In this document: positions 37,652-47,310 of the stretch, piece by piece
Position numbering within the stretch: position 1 is the first letter of the stretch
Layout of the letters: every line of letters begins with the position of its first letter
NCBI RefSeq assembly: GCF_000259255.1
Contig: NC_017737.1
Span: 62,001 to 126,000, forward strand
DNA: 64,000 nt
DNA from: Helicobacter cetorum MIT 00-7128
GTDB lineage: Bacteria; Campylobacterota; Campylobacteria; Campylobacterales; Helicobacteraceae
Reading direction: 5' to 3'
Program-made: the position numbers and the translations under genes
The notes under the pieces: generated by a model
Databases searched by the model: none
What the model was told of the DNA's origin: nothing
The model's input: the letters and a program-made list of their open reading frames with translations, nothing else

Positions 37652-38062
37652 TTAATTAGAGCTATCTTTCTCTTTCTTATCGCTAATAAGCATTTTGCCC
37701 CCATTTATGCCTTTTGGGCGACTCTCTCCTACCAAGATACCTTTTCTCTCAATCACTAACTCTTGGCTAGAAACTTTACCATCAATATGTCCTAAAGGCA
37801 TAATCTCTACAATTTCAGCCTCTATTACACCATTAAATTTTCCACTAACCACTAATTTATTGGCATAAATTTCACCCACTATTACACCGGTTTGTCCAAT
37901 AACTACCGTGCTAGAAGATTCTACCTTACCCTCTAATTCACCATCTACATGTAAATGGCAATTTAAGTGCAACTCACCCTTTATTTTGGTGCCTTGAGCG
38001 ATAATGGTCGCTGGTCCTGCTTTTGTATTAACTGGTTTATTATTGTTATCAAAGATTGCCAT
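37652..38062 (-). CDS. ccmA: Bactofilin CcmA (cell-shape cytoskeleton)
   Basis: Self-polymerising bactofilin needed for helical cell shape in H. pylori. The 136 residues hold the beta-helical core (about residues 18-115) with repeating hydrophobic strands (IKGELHLNCHLHVDGELEGK, VVIGQTGVIVGEIYANKLVVSG). The Lys/Asp-rich C-terminal tail is likely disordered. Its start is 82 bases inside csd1, a long overlap that should couple the two. Order csd2-csd1-ccmA-mfd is as in H. pylori (HP1544-1541). Confidence 0.95.
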   Translation of the reverse strand: MAIFDNNNKPVNTKAGPATIIAQGTKIKGELHLNCHLHVDGELEGKVESSSTVVIGQTGVIVGEIYANKLVVSGKFNGVIEAEIVEIMPLGHIDGKVSSQELVIERKGILVGESRPKGINGGKMLISDKKEKDSSN

Positions 38063-38916
38063 GCAATACTCCTTTCTTTAGTAAAAATATCTTCAAAGTC
38101 TTTCATGTTCCACTTGGTAAAATTCATAGGATTGATAGGCTGGTTTAAGAAACGCACCTCATAGTGCAAATGCGGTCCTGTGCTCATTCCTGTGCTACCA
38201 CTATAGCCTACAATTTGTCCTTTTTTAACAAATTCACCCGTTTTTACCACAATTTTATTCAAATGCGCATAATAAGTCTTAAAGCCAAAGGGGTGGAATA
38301 TCTTAATTAAATTCCCATAACCCCCATTCCACCCCATACTAGCTAGTCCTGCCACTCCACTCGCACTCGCATATACAGGAGTGTTTATAGCTGTGCTTAA
38401 ATCTAAACCTGTATGATTATGCAATACATGCAAAATGGGATGAATGCGCTTGCTAAAGGCTGCTGAAACACGCCGATAAGATTCCAAAGGATAATCATTA
38501 GGAATAAGGCGCATGATAAAACCTTTTTGTAATCCTGTAATACCTGCTAAATCCAAGCGACTAGAAAAATCACTCTCTTCTTGCTCTTCAGGCTTACTTA
38601 CCCCCACCACATCTTCTAAATCATTAATGCGTTCACCTGAAAGTTGCAAATCTTCTAAAAATTCGTCCATTTTTAAAGAAAGTTTTTCGTTAGTTTGCTT
38701 TTTTTTCTCAAATTCTTCCGTGATTAAGGCATGCTGTTTGCCAATATTTTCAATCTCTTTGTCAAACACCCACAATGAAGTCCCCAAAAAGAGCAAAGAA
38801 CCCACAATGCTTAAAAGCACATACAAACAGACTTGGCGAAATACCATATGCACATTGATATAACGACTCCCTTTAGAATCCGTAATCATTACAATCAAGC
38901 GTCTGTCTAAAAACAT
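37981..38916 (-). CDS. csd1: Cell-shape M23 endopeptidase Csd1
   Basis: Peptidoglycan D,D-endopeptidase that relaxes crosslinks to create helical shape. One membrane helix (about residues 28-50), a coiled coil (about 55-105), and a LytM/M23 domain (about 160-260). The zinc ligands His168 and Asp172 (HxxxD) and His249-x-His251 are all present, so it should be active. The start at 38916 has AAAGGAAA upstream. It overlaps ccmA by 82 bases and follows csd2 by 18 bases. Confidence 0.95.
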   Translation of the reverse strand: MFLDRRLIVMITDSKGSRYINVHMVFRQVCLYVLLSIVGSLLFLGTSLWVFDKEIENIGKQHALITEEFEKKKQTNEKLSLKMDEFLEDLQLSGERINDLEDVVGVSKPEEQEESDFSSRLDLAGITGLQKGFIMRLIPNDYPLESYRRVSAAFSKRIHPILHVLHNHTGLDLSTAINTPVYASASGVAGLASMGWNGGYGNLIKIFHPFGFKTYYAHLNKIVVKTGEFVKKGQIVGYSGSTGMSTGPHLHYEVRFLNQPINPMNFTKWNMKDFEDIFTKERSIAWQSLITIINQLIQKQDQRPLSLKAPK

Positions 38917-38934
38917 GAAAGAATTTCCTTTACC

Positions 38935-39864
38935 TTATCTCTCCAAAAAAAGAGCATCTTTACCGACATGCTCTTGAAGTTGGGCAATATCTTCTAACAC
39001 CCAAAAGAGATTTTTCCACTCTATAAATTGACTTTCTAAAAATACGCTTTGAAAATTTTCAAAATTCCATTCCAAGAAAGCATCACTATTTAGAATTTTA
39101 CCCAAAAATCGCACTTCATAATGCAATTTTTCACCATCGCTATTCCCACTCTTCCCACTATAGCCAATGAGTTGCCCCTTATGCACAAACGCCCTATAGC
39201 GCACTACAATATGGTCTAAATGCGCATATACCGAGCTAAAACCAAAAGCATGGTCAATGCGCACCACATTCCCATAACCTACAGAAGAATTGGTTTTGAC
39301 AAAATCTACAATGCCATCAGCACTCGCATAAACAGGCGTATTAATTGGCACAATAAAATCAATTCCTGATTCAATACCCTTTATGCGTTTTATGGGGTGT
39401 AAGCGCTCTTTTGTAGGGACTTTAGCACTATAAGTTGTAAGGGGAGCGCCATTAGGAATAAGCATAAGAGCTAAATTTTTTTGCGCTAGACTGAGATTTT
39501 CTAAATCCACCTTATCATAGAGATGATTGCCACCGCCAGCGCCCTTTTTGACCTCAATCAAGGATTCTAAGCCACGAATTTTTTGCCCTACAATAAAAAT
39601 TTCTTCTCGTTTATTTTTAATCTCTGTTTTTAAGGCATGGTTTTTTTGATAAAGCTTGCTATAGTCTGACAAAACTGCATTACGCTCTATAGTCAATTTA
39701 TCCATTTTATGGATTAAAAACCGCAACACAACAATGCCAAGCCCTAGCAATAACAAAACAACAAGAATCAATAGCACCACATTGCGCTTTAAGTTCTTAG
39801 AAAAATTAAGTTGCTTTGAGCCTTGCTCATCAATGATAGTAATCATTAGCTTATCTTGTAACAT
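38935..39864 (-). CDS. csd2: Csd2, M23-like partner of Csd1 (degenerate zinc site)
   Basis: Same plan as Csd1: membrane helix (about residues 28-50), coiled coil, M23 fold (about 155-255). However, the first zinc His is Glu165 (ExxxD with Asp169) and the HxH motif is Lys246-x-His248, so two ligands are lost and the domain is probably inactive. This fits the model of Csd2 as a structural partner of Csd1. The start at 39864 has AAGGA six bases upstream; it overlaps folC by 19 bases. An internal ATG at 39846 would give a one-base overlap. Confidence 0.93.
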   Translation of the reverse strand: MLQDKLMITIIDEQGSKQLNFSKNLKRNVVLLILVVLLLLGLGIVVLRFLIHKMDKLTIERNAVLSDYSKLYQKNHALKTEIKNKREEIFIVGQKIRGLESLIEVKKGAGGGNHLYDKVDLENLSLAQKNLALMLIPNGAPLTTYSAKVPTKERLHPIKRIKGIESGIDFIVPINTPVYASADGIVDFVKTNSSVGYGNVVRIDHAFGFSSVYAHLDHIVVRYRAFVHKGQLIGYSGKSGNSDGEKLHYEVRFLGKILNSDAFLEWNFENFQSVFLESQFIEWKNLFWVLEDIAQLQEHVGKDALFLER

Positions 39865-41042
39865 GCTTTTCCTTTCGCATTCAAGCTTTCACAAAAACCA
39901 CGCACTACAGCAAATGAGCCATAAACTAAGTAATTTTGGCTTGTCTCTAAATGGCTTGACTCATACAAATCATATTCTAACTCAAGGCTTTTTAAAATTT
40001 CTTTGAGTTTTTCTAATTCTATGACCCTTTCTTCAAATAACTCCAAAATTAAAACCTTTTTAATGAAGGGCTTTAAAATCTCTAACACCTTAAAGGCGTC
40101 TTTATCCTTGTAGCAATTATAAATCAAAGTGATTTTTGACTTAAAAACACGCTTGATTTCTTCTTTTAAGGCTTTCGCACTATGGGGGTTATGCCCCACA
40201 TCAATTAAAATATTAGGTCTTAGAAGCTCTGAGCGCCCCCTTAAATCTAAGGGCTTTAAATGTTGCAAAATGTCTTGCTTGTCTAAGTTATGCTGCATTA
40301 AAATTTCAAACGCTTTCAAAGCCACTTCTAAATTAATAGCTAAAAAATTGGCTAAATGATAGCGTTCAACATAGGATTTTACTTCTTTTGAAATTTCATT
40401 TTTAATAAAAATCAATTGTGCTTGCTTATCTTTAGCTATCTTTTGAGCCACATTTAAAACAAGCTTAAGTTGTGGAGCCATAACATTAAGGCTACTCATA
40501 GCATTTAGCTTAGTCTTTGCAATACTCTCTAAACTATCCCCTAAAAATTCCTTATGGTCATAATCAATAGGTGTAAAAATACTCAGAGTTTTTTTTAGAG
40601 CGTTCGTGCTATCAAATTCCCCCCCAAGTCCTGCTTCTAAAATCAAACAATCACAATCTTTGGCTAACATTATGGCGAGCAAGGTAGCGTATTCAAAATA
40701 CGAGCAAGCGTTACTAAAAGCGTGTTCTTGTAATTTTTGATGGGCGTTTTCTAAGGTCTTTTTATCAATAATAGAGCCATTCAAATAAAAGCGTTCTCTA
40801 AATTCAAAAATATGGGGCGATGTGAAATGCAACACCCTAAAATGTTGTTGCAATAATAAAAGAGTGAGAAATCTCCCTGTGCTACCCTTACCATTAGTGC
40901 CTACAATATGAACTACTTTCGCTTTAGTCTCAAAAAAAGCACTTTTAAATGCTTTGTAAATTTGAATGAAACGATTGGGGTTAAACTCTTGATATTCTTT
41001 ACCCTTTAGCCTTAAAAAATCCTCCAAACGCTTATTTTTCAT
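39846..41042 (-). CDS. folC: Folylpolyglutamate / dihydrofolate synthase FolC
   Basis: Mur-ligase-family enzyme adding glutamate to dihydropteroate and folates. The P-loop HIVGTNGKGSTGRFL (about residues 48-62) and ILEAGLGGEFDSTN are diagnostic, and DVGHNPHSAKAL marks the Mur C-terminal domain. I start at 41042 (MKNKRLED) with AGGGGAAG upstream; the longer frame to 41066 overlaps lptE more and lacks a site. About 398 residues. It overlaps lptE and csd2, so the run leuS-lptE-folC-csd2-csd1-ccmA looks like one unit. Confidence 0.92.
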   Translation of the reverse strand: MKNKRLEDFLRLKGKEYQEFNPNRFIQIYKAFKSAFFETKAKVVHIVGTNGKGSTGRFLTLLLLQQHFRVLHFTSPHIFEFRERFYLNGSIIDKKTLENAHQKLQEHAFSNACSYFEYATLLAIMLAKDCDCLILEAGLGGEFDSTNALKKTLSIFTPIDYDHKEFLGDSLESIAKTKLNAMSSLNVMAPQLKLVLNVAQKIAKDKQAQLIFIKNEISKEVKSYVERYHLANFLAINLEVALKAFEILMQHNLDKQDILQHLKPLDLRGRSELLRPNILIDVGHNPHSAKALKEEIKRVFKSKITLIYNCYKDKDAFKVLEILKPFIKKVLILELFEERVIELEKLKEILKSLELEYDLYESSHLETSQNYLVYGSFAVVRGFCESLNAKGKACYKIS

Positions 41043-41550
41043 GATTAAACTTCCCCTCATAAGCAATTTGGGCTACAAATTTGGTTAAAGTCTGCTCCAC
41101 TGCTTGATTGATAGCATAATAGCGGTTATTATAAGTGGCTAGGGGGTCTTGCAAATTCACCGCATAATTATAATACCCACTATCTTGAAAGGTCTTTACT
41201 ACCCCTCTTTTATTATCATAAGTGTAATTTACATCTACAGTAGCACGATAGAAAGTTGTAAATCCCTCTTTATTTTGCGCGATACTTGTATCAATCACTC
41301 TAGTAATTTCTATCGTAATAATAGAATCTGCATCTTTTTCACTTGCTAGGCGGTTTTGAAAGCGTTGTATGATTAAGCGATTGGTTAAATCTTTAAACTC
41401 TACAGAGTTTTCGGGGTTAGGCAAATTGACAATGAGTTTCACATACACGCTATCGCCCAAAGCATTTTGAGCGTAAGTTGCAATAGGCTTATACCCACAA
41501 CCCTTCAAAAGTAACAACAGAATAAAAAGCGCTAAAGCTCTAAAAATCAT
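41032..41550 (-). CDS. lptE: LptE-like lipoprotein (LPS-assembly)
   Basis: A 172-residue lipoprotein: signal with lipobox LLKGC (Cys18), then [21 protein letters not shown], the usual opening of LptE/RlpB, which plugs the LptD barrel for lipopolysaccharide insertion. Sequence identity in this family is low; the call rests on the lipobox, GYxP start, size and position directly after leuS (overlap of four bases), as in many Gram-negative bacteria. H. pylori counterpart HP1546. Confidence 0.78.
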   Translation of the reverse strand: MIFRALALFILLLLLKGCGYKPIATYAQNALGDSVYVKLIVNLPNPENSVEFKDLTNRLIIQRFQNRLASEKDADSIITIEITRVIDTSIAQNKEGFTTFYRATVDVNYTYDNKRGVVKTFQDSGYYNYAVNLQDPLATYNNRYYAINQAVEQTLTKFVAQIAYEGKFNHEK

Positions 41551-43967
41551 GCGATGACAAAATTAACTAATTTATTAGGCACATAAATTTCTTTTTTAAT
41601 ACTAGCCCCCTCTAAATACTTCTCTAATTCTTTTTTGGCTAAATCAATTATTTCTTCTTTACTAGCATTAATATTTACTTTCAATTCTGCACGCCTTTTG
41701 CCATTGATAGTTAATGCTAAAGTTATCGTATCTTCTATTAAGGCACTCTCATCTATCTCAATGGGCTTAAAATTCTCTCGCTTGAAAAGTTGCTCGCTTA
41801 ATTCCCAAGCCACATGCGGAATCATAGGTTCTAAAACTTGCAATAATACAAAATACCCTTCACTTAAAACTTGCTCATTAGTTTGTGCATTTAGGGCATT
41901 TAAAGCCTCCATACAACTTGCAATCAAAGTATTGAACGCATAAGTGCTTTCTTCTTTATTAAACAATTCAAGCGATTTTTTCAAGGCTTCATAGACCTTT
42001 TTACGAGCTAGTTTTTCATTCTCATTCAAGCTAATTTCTTTAAACTCAGGCTTAGAAGTTGTAGGCTTAATAGTGCTTGCTTTATCAAACAAACGCTTGA
42101 TAAAGCGGTATGACCCTTCTAGTGCGTTATCATTCCATTCTAACTCTTTAGCCGGTGGGGCAGCAAAAAGAATAAAAAGTCTAGCCGCATCGGCACCATA
42201 TTTTTTAAGGATTTCTTTAGGGCTAACTACATTACCCTTAGACTTACTCATCTTAGCCCCATCTTTTAACACCATACCTTGCGTAACAAGCTGTTTAAAC
42301 GGCTCATTAAAATCTACATAACCTAAATCTCTTAAAGCCTTAGTAAAAAAGCGAGCGTATAGCAAGTGTAAAATCGCATGTTCAATGCCACCGATATAAG
42401 TATCTACTTGCATAAAATACTTCAAATAGTCTTTATCAAACGCTTGATTTTCACGCTTATCTTTTGGGGTTGTATAGCGTAAAAAATACCAGCTAGATTG
42501 AATGAAAGTATCCATAGTATCTGTTTCTCTTAGAGCGTCTTTTTGACACTTAGGGCATTGAACAAATTTCCAAGTAGCATGTTTTTCTAAAGGATTACCT
42601 TCGCCATCAATAACAATATCTTCAGGTAAAGTTACAGGCAAACGAGTTTCAGGCACAATCCCACAACTCTTGCAATGAATCATAGGAATGGGTGCTCCCC
42701 AATACCTTTGACGGCTCACTCCCCAATCTTGTAAGCGGTAGCTTGTAACTCTTTTGCCTAGATTTTCTTTTTCAAAATAAGCCATAATTTCTTCTCTAGC
42801 CACCGAACTAGAAAGATTACTCCATTTCCCACTATCTTTTAAAATTTCTTCTTCAGTGCGAGGTAAATTTTGAGAGTTTTGAGTAATGACTTTAATAGGA
42901 ATGTTATAGAGATTAGCAAACTCAAAATCTCTTTCATCGCATGCTGGCACGCCCATTAACGCTCCAGAGCCATAATTGGCTAGGGCAAAATTAGCCACCC
43001 AAACAGGAATTTTCTCTTTTGTTAAAGGATGGATTGTATAAATGCCTAAAAACGCCCCTTTTTTCTCTAAAGCTCTTTCTCTTTGACTCGTATTTAAAAT
43101 CGCTTTTATGGTCTTTAAAGTCTCTTCATCAATTTGTTTAATGGCATGCTCTACTAAGGGGTGTTCTGGAGCTATAGCTATATAAGTAACTCCATAAATA
43201 GTGTCTGCTCTTGTGGTAAAGACTTCAATTTCTTTAATTTTATTACAAGCCTTCAAACACTCATCAGCGATTTTAAAGCTAAATTGTAATCCGCTAGATT
43301 TTCCTATCCAATTTTTTTGCATAAGCAAGACTTGAGAAGGCCAATGATTTTCTAAACTCTCTAAATCTTTTAACAATTCATCTGCATAATGCGTGATTTT
43401 CAAATAATATTGATTGAGTTCTTTTTGAATAACTTCGCTATCACAACGCCAGCATTTCCCATCTACAACTTGCTCGTTGGCTAAAACGGTTTTATCGTTA
43501 GGACACCAATTGAGCATGGCTTTCTTGCGGTAAATGAGTCCTTTTTCCCATAAATCAATGAAAAATTGTTGCTCAAATTTGGTGTAGTCAGAATCTGAAG
43601 TAGCCAACTCCCTACTTTTAGCAAAAGAAAAGCCTAGAGCTTCAAACTCTTTTTGCATGTTCTCAATATTTTGATAAGTCCAAGTTTTAGGATGAATACC
43701 ATGCTTAATGGCGGCATTTTCAGCAGGCATTCCAAAAGAATCAAACCCCATAGGGTGTAACACATTGTAATGATGCAAACGATAATATCGTGCTAGAGCA
43801 TCACCAATGGTGTAATTACGCACATGCCCCATATGGATTTCTCCACTAGGGTAAGGCAACATGCTTAAAATGTATTTTTTGGGAAGATTAAAATTGTCCT
43901 TAGGTTCAAAGCTCTCATTTTGTTGCCAAAATTCTTGCCATTTCTTTTCTATACTTACAAAATCCAT
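41547..43967 (-). CDS. leuS: Leucyl-tRNA synthetase
   Basis: Charges tRNA-Leu. Class I signatures are HMGH (residues 45-48) in [14 protein letters not shown] and KMSKS in [12 protein letters not shown]. The CP1 editing domain lies between ([19 protein letters not shown]). A zinc-ribbon pair is visible (CWRCD, and CPKCQ near residue 475). The 806 residues are full length. It follows the small membrane protein gene by eight bases and overlaps lptE by four. Confidence 0.98.
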   Translation of the reverse strand: MDFVSIEKKWQEFWQQNESFEPKDNFNLPKKYILSMLPYPSGEIHMGHVRNYTIGDALARYYRLHHYNVLHPMGFDSFGMPAENAAIKHGIHPKTWTYQNIENMQKEFEALGFSFAKSRELATSDSDYTKFEQQFFIDLWEKGLIYRKKAMLNWCPNDKTVLANEQVVDGKCWRCDSEVIQKELNQYYLKITHYADELLKDLESLENHWPSQVLLMQKNWIGKSSGLQFSFKIADECLKACNKIKEIEVFTTRADTIYGVTYIAIAPEHPLVEHAIKQIDEETLKTIKAILNTSQRERALEKKGAFLGIYTIHPLTKEKIPVWVANFALANYGSGALMGVPACDERDFEFANLYNIPIKVITQNSQNLPRTEEEILKDSGKWSNLSSSVAREEIMAYFEKENLGKRVTSYRLQDWGVSRQRYWGAPIPMIHCKSCGIVPETRLPVTLPEDIVIDGEGNPLEKHATWKFVQCPKCQKDALRETDTMDTFIQSSWYFLRYTTPKDKRENQAFDKDYLKYFMQVDTYIGGIEHAILHLLYARFFTKALRDLGYVDFNEPFKQLVTQGMVLKDGAKMSKSKGNVVSPKEILKKYGADAARLFILFAAPPAKELEWNDNALEGSYRFIKRLFDKASTIKPTTSKPEFKEISLNENEKLARKKVYEALKKSLELFNKEESTYAFNTLIASCMEALNALNAQTNEQVLSEGYFVLLQVLEPMIPHVAWELSEQLFKRENFKPIEIDESALIEDTITLALTINGKRRAELKVNINASKEEIIDLAKKELEKYLEGASIKKEIYVPNKLVNFVIA

Positions 43968-43975
43968 TCAATCTC

Positions 43976-44314
43976 CTAATCCGTATCGCTTGTTACAATG
44001 CTTTCTACAATCAAAAATATCAAACAAAATGCGTTGCTAATCAAAGCGCCTATCATCAACACATAAGTTAATGCGAGGTTATTTAAAATCTGCATAAAAA
44101 TAAATGCTGGCACAATATGCATAATGGCGGCTAAAGAACTAGCTAATAATTCAGAGGCAAAACGCTTGCATACCCCAATCTTAAGCGTAGTAGAAATCAA
44201 ATTCAATGCCAATGCGCTAAAAAGCACCACAATATTTGGCTCATATAAAAACCCTGCAATGGTCGTCAAACTTACAAGACTAAAGAATACATGAATAACC
44301 CGACCCCAATCCAT
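43976..44314 (-). CDS. Small conserved membrane protein between secF and leuS
   Basis: A 112-residue protein with three to four membrane helices (about residues 8-28, 30-50, 60-80, 82-105) and a polar C-terminal end. I see no catalytic motif. It lies nine bases after secF and eight before leuS in the same transcript and corresponds to HP1548, a family that I recall only from Campylobacterota. Function unknown. Confidence 0.85.
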   Translation of the reverse strand: MDWGRVIHVFFSLVSLTTIAGFLYEPNIVVLFSALALNLISTTLKIGVCKRFASELLASSLAAIMHIVPAFIFMQILNNLALTYVLMIGALISNAFCLIFLIVESIVTSDTD

Positions 44315-44323
44315 AGAAACTCC

Positions 44324-45295
44324 TTAAACTTGACCGCCCTCATACAAACGGCGCATTTTTTCCTTTTCTTGAGCTTTCTTAAGCTTTTTAGCCTCATTTT
44401 CATAATATTTTTCCATATCAAAGCCCAATAGCACCGCCACTTTAGGGGCAATAAACATAGAGCTATAAGTCCCTACAATCGTGCCTACTAGCATCGGTAA
44501 TGAAAAACCAATGATAATTTTGCTCCCAAATAGACACAAAATCAACACTACAAAAAACACGGTTAAAGAAGTTAGAAGTGTGCGACTTAAGGTATTAGAA
44601 ATGGCCTCATTAATCGCACAAGCAACATTGCTAGACCTCTTAGCTAACATTTCCTCTCTAATCCTATCAAAAATAATAATCGTATCGTTGATAGAATACC
44701 CAATCAAAGTAAGAAGTGCGGCAATCACCTCTAAATTCATATCAATTTTAAAAACAATCACCGAAGTGGCTACAATAATAACATCATGCACTAAGGCTAC
44801 AACACTAGCAAGCGCAAAACGCCATTCATAGCGAAAACTCACATAAATCATAATCGCTATTAAAGCTAAAATCAGCGACAAGATTCCCTTTTCTTTTAGC
44901 TCACTTCCTACTCTAGGACCTACGGTGTCAAATTTACGGATTTCAAAATCACCACTAGGTTTTAGAATGTTAGCTACTATGGTATTTAAATCTTCGTTTT
45001 GAGCTGTTTCTATGAAAGGAAATTTAATTAAAATCTCTTCTTTAGAACCAAATTCACTTACTTGCACACCTTTAAAACGAGCCTCTTTCTCAAATAGTTC
45101 ACGCACTTCTTTAATAGGAGCATTTTGAGCATAACGCACTTGCACCACGCTCCCCCCAGCAAAATCAATCCCTAAAGAAAACCCCTTAAAGAATAAAAGC
45201 CCTAATGCCATAACAACTAGAATTGCTGAAATTACAATCCCATAATTAGAATAACGCATAAAATTGAGAATTTTAGTCTGCTTAAAAATTTCCAT
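44324..45295 (-). CDS. secF: Protein translocase subunit SecF
   Basis: RND-like membrane protein that with SecD uses the proton gradient to pull exported proteins across the membrane. The 323 residues have six membrane helices, a periplasmic P1-like domain (about residues 35-125, LGIDFAGGSVVQVRY) and the conserved YSINDTIIIFDRIRE and SRTLLTSLTVFFVV blocks. It follows secD by ten bases. Confidence 0.97.
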   Translation of the reverse strand: MEIFKQTKILNFMRYSNYGIVISAILVVMALGLLFFKGFSLGIDFAGGSVVQVRYAQNAPIKEVRELFEKEARFKGVQVSEFGSKEEILIKFPFIETAQNEDLNTIVANILKPSGDFEIRKFDTVGPRVGSELKEKGILSLILALIAIMIYVSFRYEWRFALASVVALVHDVIIVATSVIVFKIDMNLEVIAALLTLIGYSINDTIIIFDRIREEMLAKRSSNVACAINEAISNTLSRTLLTSLTVFFVVLILCLFGSKIIIGFSLPMLVGTIVGTYSSMFIAPKVAVLLGFDMEKYYENEAKKLKKAQEKEKMRRLYEGGQV

Positions 45296-45305
45296 TCAAA
45301 ATCTC

Positions 45306-46889
45306 CTAAGCTCTCTTATTTTTTATGCCAAACCAAAAATAAAGGCTCTTGGTTTGAGAAAGTTTGGGTAAAAGGGCTTGATAAATCCCTTGTGTACCTA
45401 CAATAGCAGTGATAATAGAGGCTAAAATTCCAATTCCTGTTGTAAGGGCAAAGCCTTTAATCGCCCCTGTGCCATAGGCATATAATAATACTGAGGCAAT
45501 TAAAGAAGTGATATTAGAATCAAAAATTGCCCTACTAGCATTAATGTATCCTAAGTGAATAGCCTTAGCAACACTCTCACCCTCTCTTAAAACCTCCCTA
45601 ATACGCTCATTAATAATGATATTCGCATCTACAGCAATTCCTACGGTCAAAACAATTCCTGCCATTCCGGGTAAGGTCAAGGTTGCTCCAAAAATAGCCA
45701 TAACAGCGATAATTAAGAATAGATTCACAACAAGTGCTAAACACGCAATCACGCCTGCCATTGAATAATATAACACCATAAAGCCCATAACTAAAATAAA
45801 GCCCCCAATTAGAGCGATAATAGAAGTTTTTATACTATCTTTTCCTAAGCTTGGACCTACAATTCTTTTTTCTAAAACTTGAATCGGCGCACTCATAGCC
45901 CCACTTCTTAACGCAATTGCCAAATCGCTTGCTTGAGCCACACTAAAGCTCCCACTAATTTGTCCGCTCCCCCCACCAATGCGCTCTCTAATCACTGGAG
46001 CTGAATAAACTTTATTATCCAAGACAATTGCCATACGCTTATTGATATTAGCCCCAGAGAAATCTCCAAAAATCTTAGCCCCTTGTGCATCTAAAGTAAA
46101 GCTTACTACCGGCTGATGATTTTGGTCATAAACTACTTTAGCATCAGTAAGCATTTCGCCATCTAAAATAGGAATGGCTTTCAATAAAATTTTACCCCCC
46201 ATTTCTACATAAGGCAAAAGCACATCGCCTAATTTTTGAGCCTCCAAATCTGTCATGTGCATGGCATTTTCATTATGCTCTTCATCTACTGCCATCATTT
46301 GTAAATGCGCTGATTTAGAGACCAACTCTCTAGCACGCTGTTCTTCTTCTAAAGTTTTAATACCGGGTAATTGCACTGAGATTTCTTCTTTGCCTTGCTG
46401 AATTACCGTAGGCTCTGCTAAACCAAATTGGTCTAAACGATTACGAATGGTTCCAATTACTTGCAAGATAGTGCTTTTACGCAATTCTTCTTGCTCTATA
46501 AGAGTGAGTTTCACGCTATAAAACTCTGCCTCTTTCTTAATCTCAAACTTGCTATTGCCTTGCAACTCTAATAAAAGCTTGTCTAACTTGGTAGCATCAT
46601 CTTCATCTAAAAGCTCAAAAGTAATACCCTCCAAACTAGATTGCACACTTTTGAGTAAAATATTTTGTTTTTTAGCATTATATTCTAAGGCGGACGCTAG
46701 ACTTAAATACTTGTTTTTTAAGGCCTCATCAGTTTGCACCCCTAAAAGCAAGTTCAAACCCCCTCTTAAATCCAAACCTAGAGTGATTTGAGGCCCTTTG
46801 ATATGCAACAAAGAGGGCAAGGAAAACCCTACCCCAACCACAAACGCTAAGAAAAAAACCCATAAACGGGCATTAGAAAGTGCTTTCAT
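45306..46889 (-). CDS. secD: Protein translocase subunit SecD
   Basis: Partner of Sec[16 protein letters not shown] follows the first helix, a large periplasmic domain covers about residues 50-330, and the C-terminal bundle has [22 protein letters not shown]. The 527 residues are usual for Campylobacterota, shorter than E. coli SecD (615). Its start overlaps the yajC stop by one base. Confidence 0.97.
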   Translation of the reverse strand: MKALSNARLWVFFLAFVVGVGFSLPSLLHIKGPQITLGLDLRGGLNLLLGVQTDEALKNKYLSLASALEYNAKKQNILLKSVQSSLEGITFELLDEDDATKLDKLLLELQGNSKFEIKKEAEFYSVKLTLIEQEELRKSTILQVIGTIRNRLDQFGLAEPTVIQQGKEEISVQLPGIKTLEEEQRARELVSKSAHLQMMAVDEEHNENAMHMTDLEAQKLGDVLLPYVEMGGKILLKAIPILDGEMLTDAKVVYDQNHQPVVSFTLDAQGAKIFGDFSGANINKRMAIVLDNKVYSAPVIRERIGGGSGQISGSFSVAQASDLAIALRSGAMSAPIQVLEKRIVGPSLGKDSIKTSIIALIGGFILVMGFMVLYYSMAGVIACLALVVNLFLIIAVMAIFGATLTLPGMAGIVLTVGIAVDANIIINERIREVLREGESVAKAIHLGYINASRAIFDSNITSLIASVLLYAYGTGAIKGFALTTGIGILASIITAIVGTQGIYQALLPKLSQTKSLYFWFGIKNKRA

Positions 46890-47179
46890 TAGTTGTTATT
46901 AGCGGACTCTTCGTCTAATTTATATGCCACATGATGCTTAGAAAGTTTAACAATCGTTTCATCGTTTAACTTCACGCTAAAAAAGTTTGCCTCAGCCTTG
47001 ACTACCTCACAAATTAATCCGCCTTGAGAGACAATCTTATCTCCCTTACTTAAGCCCTCAACCATTTCTTTATGTTTTTTTTGTTGTTGGCGTTGGGGGC
47101 GAATAATCAAAAAATAAAAGATAAAAAATAGTGCCACCAATGGCAAAATAGAAGTCAAAATTTCTTTGGCTTGTCCCAT
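46889..47179 (-). CDS. yajC: YajC, accessory subunit of the Sec translocon
   Basis: Small single-span membrane protein (helix about residues 10-28, ending [15 protein letters not shown]) that copurifies with SecDF in E. coli. The cytoplasmic part has [14 protein letters not shown] and the C-terminus is acidic. The 96 residues are normal. First gene of yajC-secD-secF, with a TATAAT box 36 bases upstream. Confidence 0.95.
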   Translation of the reverse strand: MGQAKEILTSILPLVALFFIFYFLIIRPQRQQQKKHKEMVEGLSKGDKIVSQGGLICEVVKAEANFFSVKLNDETIVKLSKHHVAYKLDEESANNN

Positions 47180-47214
47180 AAATTTCCTTTTAAAAAGATG
47201 AGAATTAACTTTAC

Positions 47215-47220
47215 ATTATA
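47215..47220 (-). promoter_or_regulatory. -10 element of the yajC-secDF-leuS unit
   Basis: TATAAT on the minus strand, preceded by AATGT and an A/T-rich periodic tract, in the 131-base gap between nhaA and yajC. Confidence 0.65.
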
Positions 47221-47310
47221 ACATTTTTATCTTTTTTTAATCTTTAGAGACACTCCCCCTACTATTTTTCTAAAGCTTTTGAGAGGATATACCCTCAATA
47301 AAATGCAAGC

